Below, one piece after another: positions 7,120 to 14,030 of a DNA stretch of 29,270 nucleotides. The notes under the pieces were generated by a model. It was not told the DNA's origin. It ran no database searches and worked only from the letters and a program-made list of their open reading frames with translations. The DNA is from a virus: positions 1-29,270 of the IMG/VR virus record IMGVR_UViG_3300024492_000008. One strand, given 5' to 3'. The translations under genes were made by a program, and so were the position numbers. The number at the start of each line of letters is the position of its first letter. Position 1 is the first letter of the stretch.

Positions 7120-10100
7120 ATGGCAGAAAGAATTTTGAAAAGTCCTGGAATTTCCACAAGAGAACTAGACTTGAGTGCACCTGGTAAGGTTTCTCCTCAA
7201 GGCATTCCAGCTGGAATTATCGGGACAGCCGAAAAAGGCCCTGCTTTCGTACCTACAAATTTTGCTACTCTCAATGAGTTCACCAGTCTCTTTGGTGGCT
7301 CAATGGGAGTGCATTACGGTGCGATGGCGATGAAAGAATGGATGAGAAATGCTCGATCAGGTGTATTTTTGAGAACACTCGGAGTGGGAAATGCTCAAGC
7401 CGCAGACGCTTCTTCTGGCGTCACAGAAAATGCAGGTTTCATTGTAGGAGATGAAATCGTCGATTATACAAATACATCAGCGTCTTCACAAGGATTAGAA
7501 TCTGAAGGAAGTGTATGGGTTCCAAGTGCTAATCCTTTTGCAGGAGACGGTGCTGATATAGATCCTGATACGATCACAGTATCTAATCCTATAGTAGGCT
7601 CAGATGAAATCGCAGCAGTATCAGAAATTACTAGTATATCTTTTGGAAACGGCGACGGCATCAATGATAATATTACCCCAAGTGATTGGAATGGTGTAGT
7701 TATACTAATTGCAGAAGATAATAGTGGAACAACTGCATTTTATTTTGACAATAACGGAGATGCTACTGTTGATGGATTGACTGTAACAGATGGACAACTA
7801 ACCCCTTCAACATATTGGGATGGTACATCGGTTACTGGACTTTTAAATATCCAGATTGTTGATATATCAAGTGCTACAACAGAACAAGATTTATATAATG
7901 CATTTGCTGCACAAATAGGAGGAGCAAATAATACCTTGGCTATTGAGTCTGAAAACACTATTGATGTAATATCTATTCAGGCGCAAGCAGGTGCTGTATA
8001 TGCTTCTTCTACAATACAGGAAAATCCAAATATTGTGTCTTTATCTGTTTCTTCATCTCAAACTGGCGAAGATCTTGTCCCTGCTGTTTCTGCTGAATGG
8101 ACTATTACAGTAGATGATTTGCAAATCTTAGATGGTACTCTGATCACTGTAACAAAAGTAGATGGTAGTCCTTTCGTATTTGAGTTCACAAGCACAGGAG
8201 ACATTGCATCCACTTCAGATTGGCCAATCGATATATCTTCAGCTACAACTGTTGACGAAGCTGCTACAATTATTCGAGGTGAAATTCAAGATGCGATATC
8301 TGATCAAGGAATATCTTTGCAATCGGCAACCGTATTGAATAGCGTAGTAACTCTTGTGACTGTTGTTCCAGATACAAACAATGGTGAATCTTGGCCTACT
8401 GTTGATGAATGGGAACCTTCTACTACTTCGACAGTTCCTGGCACTACTTATTTCTTAGCTGTGAATATGACGACTTCCGATAACACGGAAGACTATTTGG
8501 GCATCAGTACAGGTGCTAGCTCTAAAGTTCTTCGTGGTGTTCTAATGGTAGCAAATGGAATTGTGCCTGCATTACAACAATCAGGTGAGACTCTAAGTAG
8601 TGTTCCTACTGTAGCATACGGAGAGTTTGGAGCTGGTAAAGACGTTGGTGGAGCTACTGGCGAATTACAGAGTACAGATGACAGATTCGTCATTGCTTTG
8701 AACGGTTTTGATAATTCGAACTATAGTTCATTGTTGACAGCTTCTTTCGATCCTACTTCTCCTGTGTACTTTCCAAAAGTATTGAATACAGATCCAAATA
8801 AGCTCCAAGAGAGAGGTCACTTCTTGTATGCTCACTACGATATCCCAGGTGGATTAGCTGTAGCAACAGGTGAAGGAACAAATGCTGTATATCTCACAAA
8901 GAGTCAACACGCTGCAAGTGGCTTGGCTAAAGACAATTTCTCTAAGACAAACTTTGACAACTGGCAACAAAAATTCACACATGCTGCAACTCCTTGGATC
9001 ACGTCTCAAGTGCTGGGAGACACTGCTAAGAAATTATTCAGATTTCACGCTTTAGATGCTGGTGCTTCTGGTGCAGGTAAATTCAAAGTATCAATTTCTT
9101 CTATCAATAAGTCCGCAGAAATGTCGAATCCTTATGGCACATTTGACGTTTTGATTCGTTCTGCGAGTGATTCTGATGACAAACCCGTTGTACTACAACA
9201 ATTCCGTGGTGTTAACTTGAATCCTGGTTCCGATCGATATATTGCAAGACTAATTGGTGATCAACACGTATTCTTCGATTTTGAAAAACCTGTAGGTAAA
9301 CAAAAATTAGTGATGGAAGGTCTATATCCAAATCAGTCTCCATTCGTACGTATTGAAGTAGATGAATCTATCGAAGACGGTACAATGAATCCTAGTGCAC
9401 TTCCTGTAGGTTTCCAAGGTAAGAATTTCTTACAATTGGATGCAGAAGACTTAGAAGAAGCACTTGTTGAAGCTCCTTTGCCATTGAGAAATAATGTGTC
9501 AATTGGAAGTGGAAATACTAAAGTAGTAGATTCTAGATTCTTCTGGGGTGTTCAAATCCAAGACATTAGAGAAGTATCTTTGAAAAATAAAGAGACAACT
9601 GTAATTTCCCTCGTAAATGAACTCACGAAACATTTTACCACAACAGGTGGAACAAATGCTGCTTGGCAAGGAGATTCTACGACAGCTGATGCTTATAACA
9701 ATAATGCTTTCACTCTCGAGAACATCTTGATTGCTACCAAGACTGATAATGATGGCGCTGTAAATACAGAAAATCCAGTAGATCCTAATAAGTGGCACGA
9801 GGCTGTATATATTAGAAACAAAGCAGGATATAACTTGAGTACTGCTGCTCTCGTATCTTCCGGATTTCTGGAAAGTGTCGAGATAGGAGCAGACGGCAGT
9901 AACAAATTTAAGAATTCTGCTAATGGCTATCGATTCTTGGATGTCTCTAAAGACTTTGGTCAATCCGCTTCGAAGAAATTCATTAAGTTCACTGTACCTT
10001 TCCAAGGTGGTTGGGACGGTTTGGATATCTTCGATAAAGAAAAGGCAAAAATGTCTAACGTATCATCCGTAAGAGAAATGGATACCCTAGGTTCTTCTTA

Positions 10101-11001
10101 CTTCGGTGGACCAGACGGTGCTACTACCGCTGCATTTAGAAAATCAATCGATATCCTTGCGGAAAAAACCGATGTCGATGTACAACTATTGGCAACTCCT
10201 GGAATGCGTTCTAATGGCATTACCGATTATGCAATCGATAAAACTGAAGAGAGATTCGATGCACTCTACATCTTAGACACAATGTCTTACGATCATGAGG
10301 GGTATTATGTGACAGCTTCTTCTCAAGAAGTTTCTGTGTCTAATACAGCACAAGCGTTGGCTAATAGAAACTTGGACACTTCATTCGCAGCTGCATATTT
10401 TCCAGACGTAGTGCTTAAAGACGGAGACACTGCAGTAGTAGTTCCTCCTTCGGTTCCTGTACTTGGAGCTTTGGCACTCAATGACGCAATTGCACATCCT
10501 TGGTATGCTCCTGCTGGTTTTGCTCGTGGAGCACTGCCTACCACTATTGAGACTGCTGTGAAATTGAATAGAGCTAATATGGATGTACTGTATGAAGCTG
10601 ATATCAATCCGATTACTTCATTTCCTTTGACAGGAGAATCTGTTGTGATTTTCGGTCAAAAGACACTCTTGCAAGCACAATCTGCTTTGGATAGAGTGAA
10701 CGTAAGACGTTTGCTGATTGATGTGAGAAGAAAAGTAAAACAAGTATCCAACAGTATCTTGTTCGAACCAAACAGAGACTCTACTCTGTCTAAGTTCTCT
10801 GCAATGGTGAATCCAATCCTTCAGAGAATTCAATCTCAAAATGGTCTCGAAAAATTCAAAGTGATTATCGATACCACTACAACAACTCAAGAAGACATCG
10901 AAAATAATACAATCCGAGGAAAAATCTTCTTACAGCCTACGAAGTCTATCGAGTTTATCTCTCTTGACTTTGTTGTTGGAAATCAAGGAATGGATGTATA
11001 A
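7120..11001 (+). CDS. 18: Contractile tail sheath protein 2, enlarged T4 gp18-like paralogue
   Basis: A 1293-residue sheath protein, about twice T4 gp18. Residues 1-90 match sheath 1 closely (KSPGISTREL, PAGIIGTAEKGPAFVP, FLRTLGVGN). The C-terminal block (ALDRVNVRRLLIDVRRKV, ILFEPN, PTKSIEFISLDFVVGNQG) carries the same contraction arms. The main difference is an insertion at about residues 100-450, rich in Thr, Ser, Asp and Gly with little Lys or Arg. It contains two related beta-rich repeats and would be surface exposed. AGGAG precedes the ATG. Either the two paralogues build a mixed sheath, or one is decorative or confined to one end. Both reading frames look intact, so neither looks like a decaying copy. 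Confidence 0.9.
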   Translation: MAERILKSPGISTRELDLSAPGKVSPQGIPAGIIGTAEKGPAFVPTNFATLNEFTSLFGGSMGVHYGAMAMKEWMRNARSGVFLRTLGVGNAQAADASSGVTENAGFIVGDEIVDYTNTSASSQGLESEGSVWVPSANPFAGDGADIDPDTITVSNPIVGSDEIAAVSEITSISFGNGDGINDNITPSDWNGVVILIAEDNSGTTAFYFDNNGDATVDGLTVTDGQLTPSTYWDGTSVTGLLNIQIVDISSATTEQDLYNAFAAQIGGANNTLAIESENTIDVISIQAQAGAVYASSTIQENPNIVSLSVSSSQTGEDLVPAVSAEWTITVDDLQILDGTLITVTKVDGSPFVFEFTSTGDIASTSDWPIDISSATTVDEAATIIRGEIQDAISDQGISLQSATVLNSVVTLVTVVPDTNNGESWPTVDEWEPSTTSTVPGTTYFLAVNMTTSDNTEDYLGISTGASSKVLRGVLMVANGIVPALQQSGETLSSVPTVAYGEFGAGKDVGGATGELQSTDDRFVIALNGFDNSNYSSLLTASFDPTSPVYFPKVLNTDPNKLQERGHFLYAHYDIPGGLAVATGEGTNAVYLTKSQHAASGLAKDNFSKTNFDNWQQKFTHAATPWITSQVLGDTAKKLFRFHALDAGASGAGKFKVSISSINKSAEMSNPYGTFDVLIRSASDSDDKPVVLQQFRGVNLNPGSDRYIARLIGDQHVFFDFEKPVGKQKLVMEGLYPNQSPFVRIEVDESIEDGTMNPSALPVGFQGKNFLQLDAEDLEEALVEAPLPLRNNVSIGSGNTKVVDSRFFWGVQIQDIREVSLKNKETTVISLVNELTKHFTTTGGTNAAWQGDSTTADAYNNNAFTLENILIATKTDNDGAVNTENPVDPNKWHEAVYIRNKAGYNLSTAALVSSGFLESVEIGADGSNKFKNSANGYRFLDVSKDFGQSASKKFIKFTVPFQGGWDGLDIFDKEKAKMSNVSSVREMDTLGSSYFGGPDGATTAAFRKSIDILAEKTDVDVQLLATPGMRSNGITDYAIDKTEERFDALYILDTMSYDHEGYYVTASSQEVSVSNTAQALANRNLDTSFAAAYFPDVVLKDGDTAVVVPPSVPVLGALALNDAIAHPWYAPAGFARGALPTTIETAVKLNRANMDVLYEADINPITSFPLTGESVVIFGQKTLLQAQSALDRVNVRRLLIDVRRKVKQVSNSILFEPNRDSTLSKFSAMVNPILQRIQSQNGLEKFKVIIDTTTTTQEDIENNTIRGKIFLQPTKSIEFISLDFVVGNQGMDV
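7621..8319 (+). repeat. Two diverged beta-domain repeats inside sheath 2
   Basis: Residues of about 168-265 and 325-400 share a pattern. Strands with Ile/Val alternate, then a Phe-rich strand (TTAFYFDNNGD and SPFVFEFTSTGD), then the near-identical stretch VDISSATTEQD / IDISSATTVDE followed by an Ala/Ile helix. The repeat is visible at protein level and only weakly at DNA level. It looks like an internally duplicated surface domain inserted into the sheath fold. Confidence 0.55.
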
Positions 11002-11004
11002 TTA
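10997..11004 (+). promoter_or_regulatory. TATAATTA box before tail tube gene
   Basis: Exact octamer overlapping the TAA stop of sheath 2 and lying 61 bases before the tube gene. The predicted start of such a transcript would fall just before the perfect palindrome at 11013-11034. Confidence 0.4.
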
Positions 11005-11012
11005 AAATAAAA

Positions 11013-11034
11013 GGAGGCGAATATATTCGCCTCC
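11013..11034 (+). other. 22-bp perfect palindrome/hairpin in tube gene leader
   Basis: GGAGGCGAATA followed immediately by its exact reverse complement TATTCGCCTCC. As RNA it would form a nine-pair stem with a TATA loop. No T-run follows, so it is not a normal terminator. It lies between the TATAATTA box and the tube gene's own ribosome site (AAAAGGAGA, 11053-11061). A 5' stabilising hairpin for an abundant mRNA, a processing signal or a protein-binding palindrome would all fit. Confidence 0.6.
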
Positions 11035-11065
11035 GCATTCTATAGAATTACAAAAGGAGACCGAA

Positions 11066-11557
11066 ATGGCAGAAACATTAAGTGTACAAGATATGTTACC
11101 AAACAAATTCGAACCAAAAAGAAAGAATCGATGGATTTTTGCTTTAGAAGGTATCGATTCATATTTGATCAAAACAGCTAACAGACCGACAATCACAATT
11201 TCAGAACAAAGCGTGTCTTACATGAACTCTAAGAGATACTTGGCAGGAAATGGTTCTTTCGATGCATTGTCTTTGACTTTGCATGATCCTATCGCTCCAA
11301 GTGGTGCTCAACAAGTTATGGAATGGGTACGTACTCACTGGGAATCTGTATCCGGCCGTGCTGGTTATGCAGACTTCTACAAGAGAGACGCTCAATTGAA
11401 ATTGGTTGACCCAGTAGGAACAGTAATTGAATTGTGGGATATCAAGGGATGTTTCATCACTTCAGCTGGTTTTAGTGACCTCTCTTATGAAGACGATGGT
11501 GCTTTCATGGAAATCTCATTGTCTTTGAGATTTGATAATTGTGTACTTCAGTACTGA
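11066..11557 (+). CDS. 19: Tail tube protein, T4 gp19-like
   Basis: A 163-residue protein, the same length as T4 gp19. It shows the tube-protein pattern: an N-terminal segment ending in RKNRWIFALEGID, a strand with RPTITISEQSV, then NSKRYLAGNGSFDALSLTLHDP, where tube proteins pair a basic loop with a strand entering the ring. It ends with a beta hairpin DGAFMEISLSLRFDNC. Hexameric rings of this protein stack inside the sheath and form the DNA channel. It directly follows the two sheath genes as in T4. The start is set by a clear AAAGGAGA site. A strong terminator follows, so this is the last gene of its unit. Confidence 0.93.
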   Translation: MAETLSVQDMLPNKFEPKRKNRWIFALEGIDSYLIKTANRPTITISEQSVSYMNSKRYLAGNGSFDALSLTLHDPIAPSGAQQVMEWVRTHWESVSGRAGYADFYKRDAQLKLVDPVGTVIELWDIKGCFITSAGFSDLSYEDDGAFMEISLSLRFDNCVLQY

Positions 11558-11586
11558 TCTTACTTGATAGATAGAGATTTACTAGT

Positions 11587-11620
11587 AAACCTGAGCTTGA
11601 AAGAGCTTGGGTTTCTTTTT
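11587..11620 (+). terminator. Rho-independent terminator after tail tube gene
   Basis: A 12-pair stem from AAACCTGAGCTT (11587-11598) to GAGCTTGGGTTT (11603-11614), with three G-T wobbles and a stable GAAA tetraloop. CTTTTT follows to 11620. It closes the neck-sheath-tube region. Confidence 0.85.
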
Positions 11621-11731
11621 GTTCTCCAGAACAATAAATTCCAGTAATTAGAATTTAGTATTATCACTTTTTCCCTTTCAGTATATATTCATTTTCCAAT
11701 TGATCCGTGCAAGGGAATTTTATAGCTAGAT

Positions 11732-11753
11732 CGTTCTATATTACAATAGAACG
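11732..11753 (+). other. Inverted repeat in the gene-free control region
   Basis: CGTTCTAT and ATAGAACG are exact 8-base arms around the loop ATTACA. They lie about 85 bases upstream of the sigma70-like promoter in the 368-base gene-free stretch 11558-11925. It could be an operator for a dimeric regulator or an RNA hairpin. The remainder of that stretch is AT-rich and I see no gene in it. Confidence 0.45.
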
Positions 11754-11836
11754 TAGATAAAATTTCGAAAAACTCTTATCGACTACGAATATACATAAAC
11801 AAAAGAAGAATTTTCGTAAATATAATTCTAGAAAAA

Positions 11837-11872
11837 TTGCAATTAGGCATATTTCTCTGTATAATATAATTG
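11837..11872 (+). promoter_or_regulatory. Sigma70-like promoter with overlapping TATAATTG box
   Basis: TTGCAA at 11837-11842 and TATAAT at 11860-11865 are separated by exactly 17 bases, the ideal bacterial spacing; the -10 is perfect and the -35 matches four of six. A second box, TATAATTG (11865-11872), overlaps it and differs by one base from the recurrent TATAATTA. This is the only place in the window where I found a convincing -35 element. It lies 53 bases before the gp26-like start. Confidence 0.6.
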
Positions 11873-11878
11873 AATTAT

Positions 11879-11898
11879 GAGGTAATGACCTCTTTTTT
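11879..11898 (+). terminator. Terminator-like leader hairpin before gp26-like gene
   Basis: GAGGT (11879-11883) pairs with ACCTC (11888-11892) around AATG, followed by six Ts. It sits within about 10 bases of the expected transcription start of the promoter at 11837-11872. It could act as an attenuator or simply as a 5' hairpin; five pairs make a weak terminator. Confidence 0.4.
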
Positions 11899-11925
11899 GT
11901 TCAACAATAGTTTATGAGGAAATTT

Positions 11926-12795
11926 ATGACAACTAGAAAAGGAAATGACGTCTTTACTGGTGGAACTGATGGTGCACCTGAAGGTTCTATGGCTCAAGGT
12001 TGGGCTGGTGAGCGTAAAGATGTATTGCGTGATGAATTTGGATTAGAGATTCCTGTAGAAGACATACCTCTGCCTTCTAAGGGATTAGTGTATCCACCAT
12101 CTTCACCACTTCACATGAAAGAGACAGTGCAAATCAGAGCAATGACAGCAAGAGAAGAAGATATTTTGACTTCTCGGGCATTGATTAAAAATGGTACAGT
12201 AATTTCTGAATTAATTCGTTCTTGCTTAGTAGACAAAAGAATTGATCCAGATGACATGTTATTGGGAGACAGAAATGCTCTAATGGTAGCACTTCGAATT
12301 ACAGGTTATGGCTCTTCATATCCTACTGAGATGACATGTCCAGCTTGCAATGAAAAAGGGAAATTTGAATTTAATTTATCAGAACTTCCTTTGAAATTCT
12401 TAGAACAAGAACCTGTTGCACAAGGCTCTAATGTTTTTGAAGCCAAAGTAGACGATAATATGACAATTCGTTTCAAATATATGACTGGTCATGAAGAGAA
12501 AGAAATGTCAAAAGCCGCTGAAAGAAAGAAAAAACAAGGATTTCAATCAGATAACTTGATTACTACTCGTTATCAATATCAAGTTTTGGCAGTGAATAAC
12601 ATCACGGATAAGACAAAAATTCAAATGTTCGTACAAAAAATGCCTACAAAAATCTCTAGAAACTTACGAAAAGTAATGGATTCAGGAGAACCAGGAATTG
12701 ATATGAAACAGCATGTAACATGTCCTTCTTGTTCTGAGGAGTCGGAGGTGAGTATGCCTTTAGGTGCCAGCTTTTTTTGGCCTGACGCCGGATGA
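11926..12795 (+). CDS. 26: Baseplate/tail assembly protein, T4 gp26-like, with zinc ribbon
   Basis: The start is placed at ATG 11926 because GAGGA lies seven bases before it; an in-frame ATG at 11914 overlaps that site. The product has 289 residues; T4 gp26 has 208. After about 45 low-complexity residues comes the gp26-type block: a Pro-Ser-Lys-Gly-x-x-Tyr-Pro motif near residue 50, the segment MTAREEDILTSRALIKNGT, then a helix and NALMVALRITGYG. Two Cys-x2-Cys pairs (about residues 138/141 and 266/269) bracket the last half and probably bind one zinc ion. In T4, gp26 is needed for baseplate hub assembly. The last 11 codons overlap the next gene in another frame across a T7 run, an arrangement like the frameshifting tail assembly chaperones of other phages. 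Confidence 0.7.
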   Translation: MTTRKGNDVFTGGTDGAPEGSMAQGWAGERKDVLRDEFGLEIPVEDIPLPSKGLVYPPSSPLHMKETVQIRAMTAREEDILTSRALIKNGTVISELIRSCLVDKRIDPDDMLLGDRNALMVALRITGYGSSYPTEMTCPACNEKGKFEFNLSELPLKFLEQEPVAQGSNVFEAKVDDNMTIRFKYMTGHEEKEMSKAAERKKKQGFQSDNLITTRYQYQVLAVNNITDKTKIQMFVQKMPTKISRNLRKVMDSGEPGIDMKQHVTCPSCSEESEVSMPLGASFFWPDAG

Positions 12796-13048
12796 TAAGA
12801 AGATATTTCTCGAACATATATTTCTCTTAATGTATTATGTTGGTTTTACCTATTGGGAGTGTTACAATATACCTATTTGGCAGAGGATCTGGTTTATCGA
12901 TCGACTTCAAGAAGAGATAAAGAGATATACTGATAAAGATGGAAATACTCAACCTACAAGGGCAGCACATCAAAATACTCAACAGATGAGAGAATTAATG
13001 GGCAGACAGAGAAATCAGGTACCTGCAAACCTTCGAAGATTTACTTAA
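12764..13048 (+). CDS. Second-frame protein after gp26, gp51-like or frameshift extension
   Basis: A 94-codon frame overlapping the gp26-like gene by 32 bases. It opens right after a TAG in its own frame, so its only possible upstream start is GTG 12764, which has no well-spaced ribosome site. The product has a Phe/Tyr-rich helix (FLLMYYVGFTYWECYNIPIWQRIWFIDRLQEEIKR), then a Gln/Arg/Asn-rich tail. The Tyr-Asn-Ile-Pro plus WFIDR pattern recalls small T4-like gp51 or chaperone T-type proteins that sit after gp26, but I hold this loosely. It may be made as a frameshift fusion with the gp26-like protein, by reinitiation, or the T7 run may be a sequencing error that hides one fused gene. Confidence 0.6.
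   Translation: MPAFFGLTPDDKKIFLEHIFLLMYYVGFTYWECYNIPIWQRIWFIDRLQEEIKRYTDKDGNTQPTRAAHQNTQQMRELMGRQRNQVPANLRRFT
12771..12780 (+). other. T7 run, candidate frameshift site
   Basis: CTTTTTTTGG, where the gp26 frame reads TTT TTT TGG. A +1 or -2 slip would move ribosomes into the downstream frame as Phe-Phe-Gly. With six Ts instead of seven the two frames would be one gene. A GGAGGT element lies at 12744-12749, 22 bases upstream. Confidence 0.4.
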
Positions 13049-13095
13049 ATTTAGAAAATTGCAGGATAATTAAAGACCGGGTCTTCCACCCACTT

Positions 13096-13103
13096 TATAA
13101 CTA
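13096..13103 (+). promoter_or_regulatory. TATAACTA, weak late-type promoter candidate
   Basis: One mismatch from TATAATTA, in the 148-base gap after the gp26 region and upstream of a hairpin. No -35 element. Confidence 0.22.
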
Positions 13104-13150
13104 AGGGTATATCATTAAAGATATAGAGGTGAATTAAGTAACCAAACGAA

Positions 13151-13172
13151 AGGGGAGGCAATAGCCTCCCTT
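13151..13172 (+). other. GGGAGGC/GCCTCCC hairpin before small gene
   Basis: AGGGGAGGC (13151-13159) pairs with GCCTCCCTT (13164-13172) around AATA, nine pairs with one G-T. Only scattered Ts follow, so termination would be weak. Its arms resemble the hairpins at 11013, 27515 and 28654. Confidence 0.5.
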
Positions 13173-13196
13173 AGTAGTATTTAGCCAGGATATATT

Positions 13197-13664
13197 ATGG
13201 AAATTCTAGATATCTTTCACATATTACAGATTCAACACACTGAAGACTATAAGAGAGAATATAATGACTGTTATCTCTCTAGAGGCCTATTTCTACCAGA
13301 CATTATGTGGACTGAAGGCTGGCACGATGGATATACTAAAGAAGAATTACGAGAAATAAAGAGAAAATATCGAAAAGTTTTCAAAGAAGCGCATGCTTGG
13401 GCAATAGAGTATTATGGAGATGATTATTCTCATCGAGTGAAATTGATACCTTGGGAATATCACCAGAATTTGTCTAAAAAAATAAACAAGCAAGGACACG
13501 CTTCTCAAGAATTACAAAAAAGGTATATAGTCTATGAGTATTTCAACACCATTACGCTTAAAAAATTTGGTATCCAAAGGATGTCTCCTGGTTCTTCGAA
13601 CTTTATTAGAGTGCGTAGCTCTGATATTGGTGTTGACTCTTTATCTAGGGTGGCATGTCCGTGA
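13197..13664 (+). CDS. Hypothetical protein
   Basis: A 155-residue protein with an AGGA site ahead of ATG 13197. It is rich in Tyr, Trp, His, Lys and Glu: the segment MWTEGWHDGYTKEELREIKRKYRKVFKEAH is a charged amphipathic helix, followed by an aromatic AWAIEYYGDDY region. No membrane segment or known catalytic motif is visible. The last 44 codons are overlapped by a small membrane-protein frame, and the tail beyond about residue 120 reads less like constrained protein. It sits between the gp26 pair and the tape measure, where tail assembly factors are common, but I do not recognise it. Confidence 0.65.
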   Translation: MEILDIFHILQIQHTEDYKREYNDCYLSRGLFLPDIMWTEGWHDGYTKEELREIKRKYRKVFKEAHAWAIEYYGDDYSHRVKLIPWEYHQNLSKKINKQGHASQELQKRYIVYEYFNTITLKKFGIQRMSPGSSNFIRVRSSDIGVDSLSRVACP

Positions 13665-13713
13665 AGTTATTGAAAGAAAAATAGATGAGATAGAGAAACA
13701 ATCTTCTCAGTGA
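13534..13713 (+). CDS. Small one-pass membrane protein overlapping the previous gene
   Basis: A 59-residue frame starting inside the previous gene and running 49 bases beyond it. It has a basic N-terminus (SISTPLRLKNLVSKG), one strong hydrophobic segment at about residues 17-40 (CLLVLRTLLECVALILVLTLYLGW) and a charged helical tail (REVIERKIDEIEKQ). The sequence shape is that of an N-in single-pass membrane protein with a short coiled tail. The ribosome site is weak (AAAAGG at 13518-13523). No lipoprotein cleavage motif is present. A lysis accessory role is possible but cannot be shown. Confidence 0.45.
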   Translation: MSISTPLRLKNLVSKGCLLVLRTLLECVALILVLTLYLGWHVREVIERKIDEIEKQSSQ

Positions 13714-13739
13714 ACTCGCTATGAGATTTGAAACTTAGA

Positions 13740-13747
13740 TATAATTA
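13740..13747 (+). promoter_or_regulatory. TATAATTA box before small gene
   Basis: Exact octamer 28 bases before ATG 13776 and 26 bases after the preceding stop, without a -35 element. The spacing matches the copies at 463, 7082 and 14044. Confidence 0.42.
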
Positions 13748-13775
13748 CACTATATCATTTATTGGAGACTATACT

Positions 13776-14030
13776 ATGCGAAATGAAAAGAAGAATAGAC
13801 TACTTATCGAGAGTGTTAGATATATTACTGGCAATCAAAAGAATCTAAAAGTCAAAGGGCCAACACCTTTTGTTAATGCTTATAAAGAAGCAATCAAAGC
13901 ATCAAGAGATCTTTATGAAGCACTTCATAATGATAAGTCTTCATTAAAAGATATCGAAACATTAGTTGAGATTAGAAATAAAGCAGGTATTAAATTTCAG
14001 AAAATAACTGGAACTCGTTGGCCTTTCTAA
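13776..14030 (+). CDS. Small hypothetical basic protein
   Basis: The start is placed at ATG 13776, which has GGAG at 13764-13767; an in-frame ATG at 13728 lies upstream of the TATAATTA box and lacks a ribosome site. The 84-residue product begins with a Lys/Arg-rich, Leu-Leu-Ile-Glu segment (RNEKKNRLLIESVRYITG), then a Pro-x-Pro turn and helices rich in Lys and Glu, ending TGTRWPF. It is soluble and helical, and its function is unknown. It stands directly before the tape measure gene. Confidence 0.65.
   Translation: MRNEKKNRLLIESVRYITGNQKNLKVKGPTPFVNAYKEAIKASRDLYEALHNDKSSLKDIETLVEIRNKAGIKFQKITGTRWPF

Noticed and set aside
8870-9055. Alternate-frame rightward open frame inside sheath 2
   Set aside because: Inside a conserved sheath region, no ribosome site, and no protein-like pattern.
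9499-10005. Minus-strand open frame of 168 codons opposite sheath 2
   Set aside because: It lies wholly within a well supported sheath gene, has no ribosome site and low-complexity Ser/Ile-rich composition expected from an antisense shadow.
11558-11913. Possible tRNA or small RNA gene in the gene-free region
   Set aside because: No cloverleaf arms or TTCGA-type loop found; the hairpins present are explained as a terminator and leader elements.
13073-13085. AAGACC-G-GGTCTT near-palindrome after the gp26 region
   Set aside because: A realistic hairpin has only five pairs with a three-base loop and no T-run; too little support.
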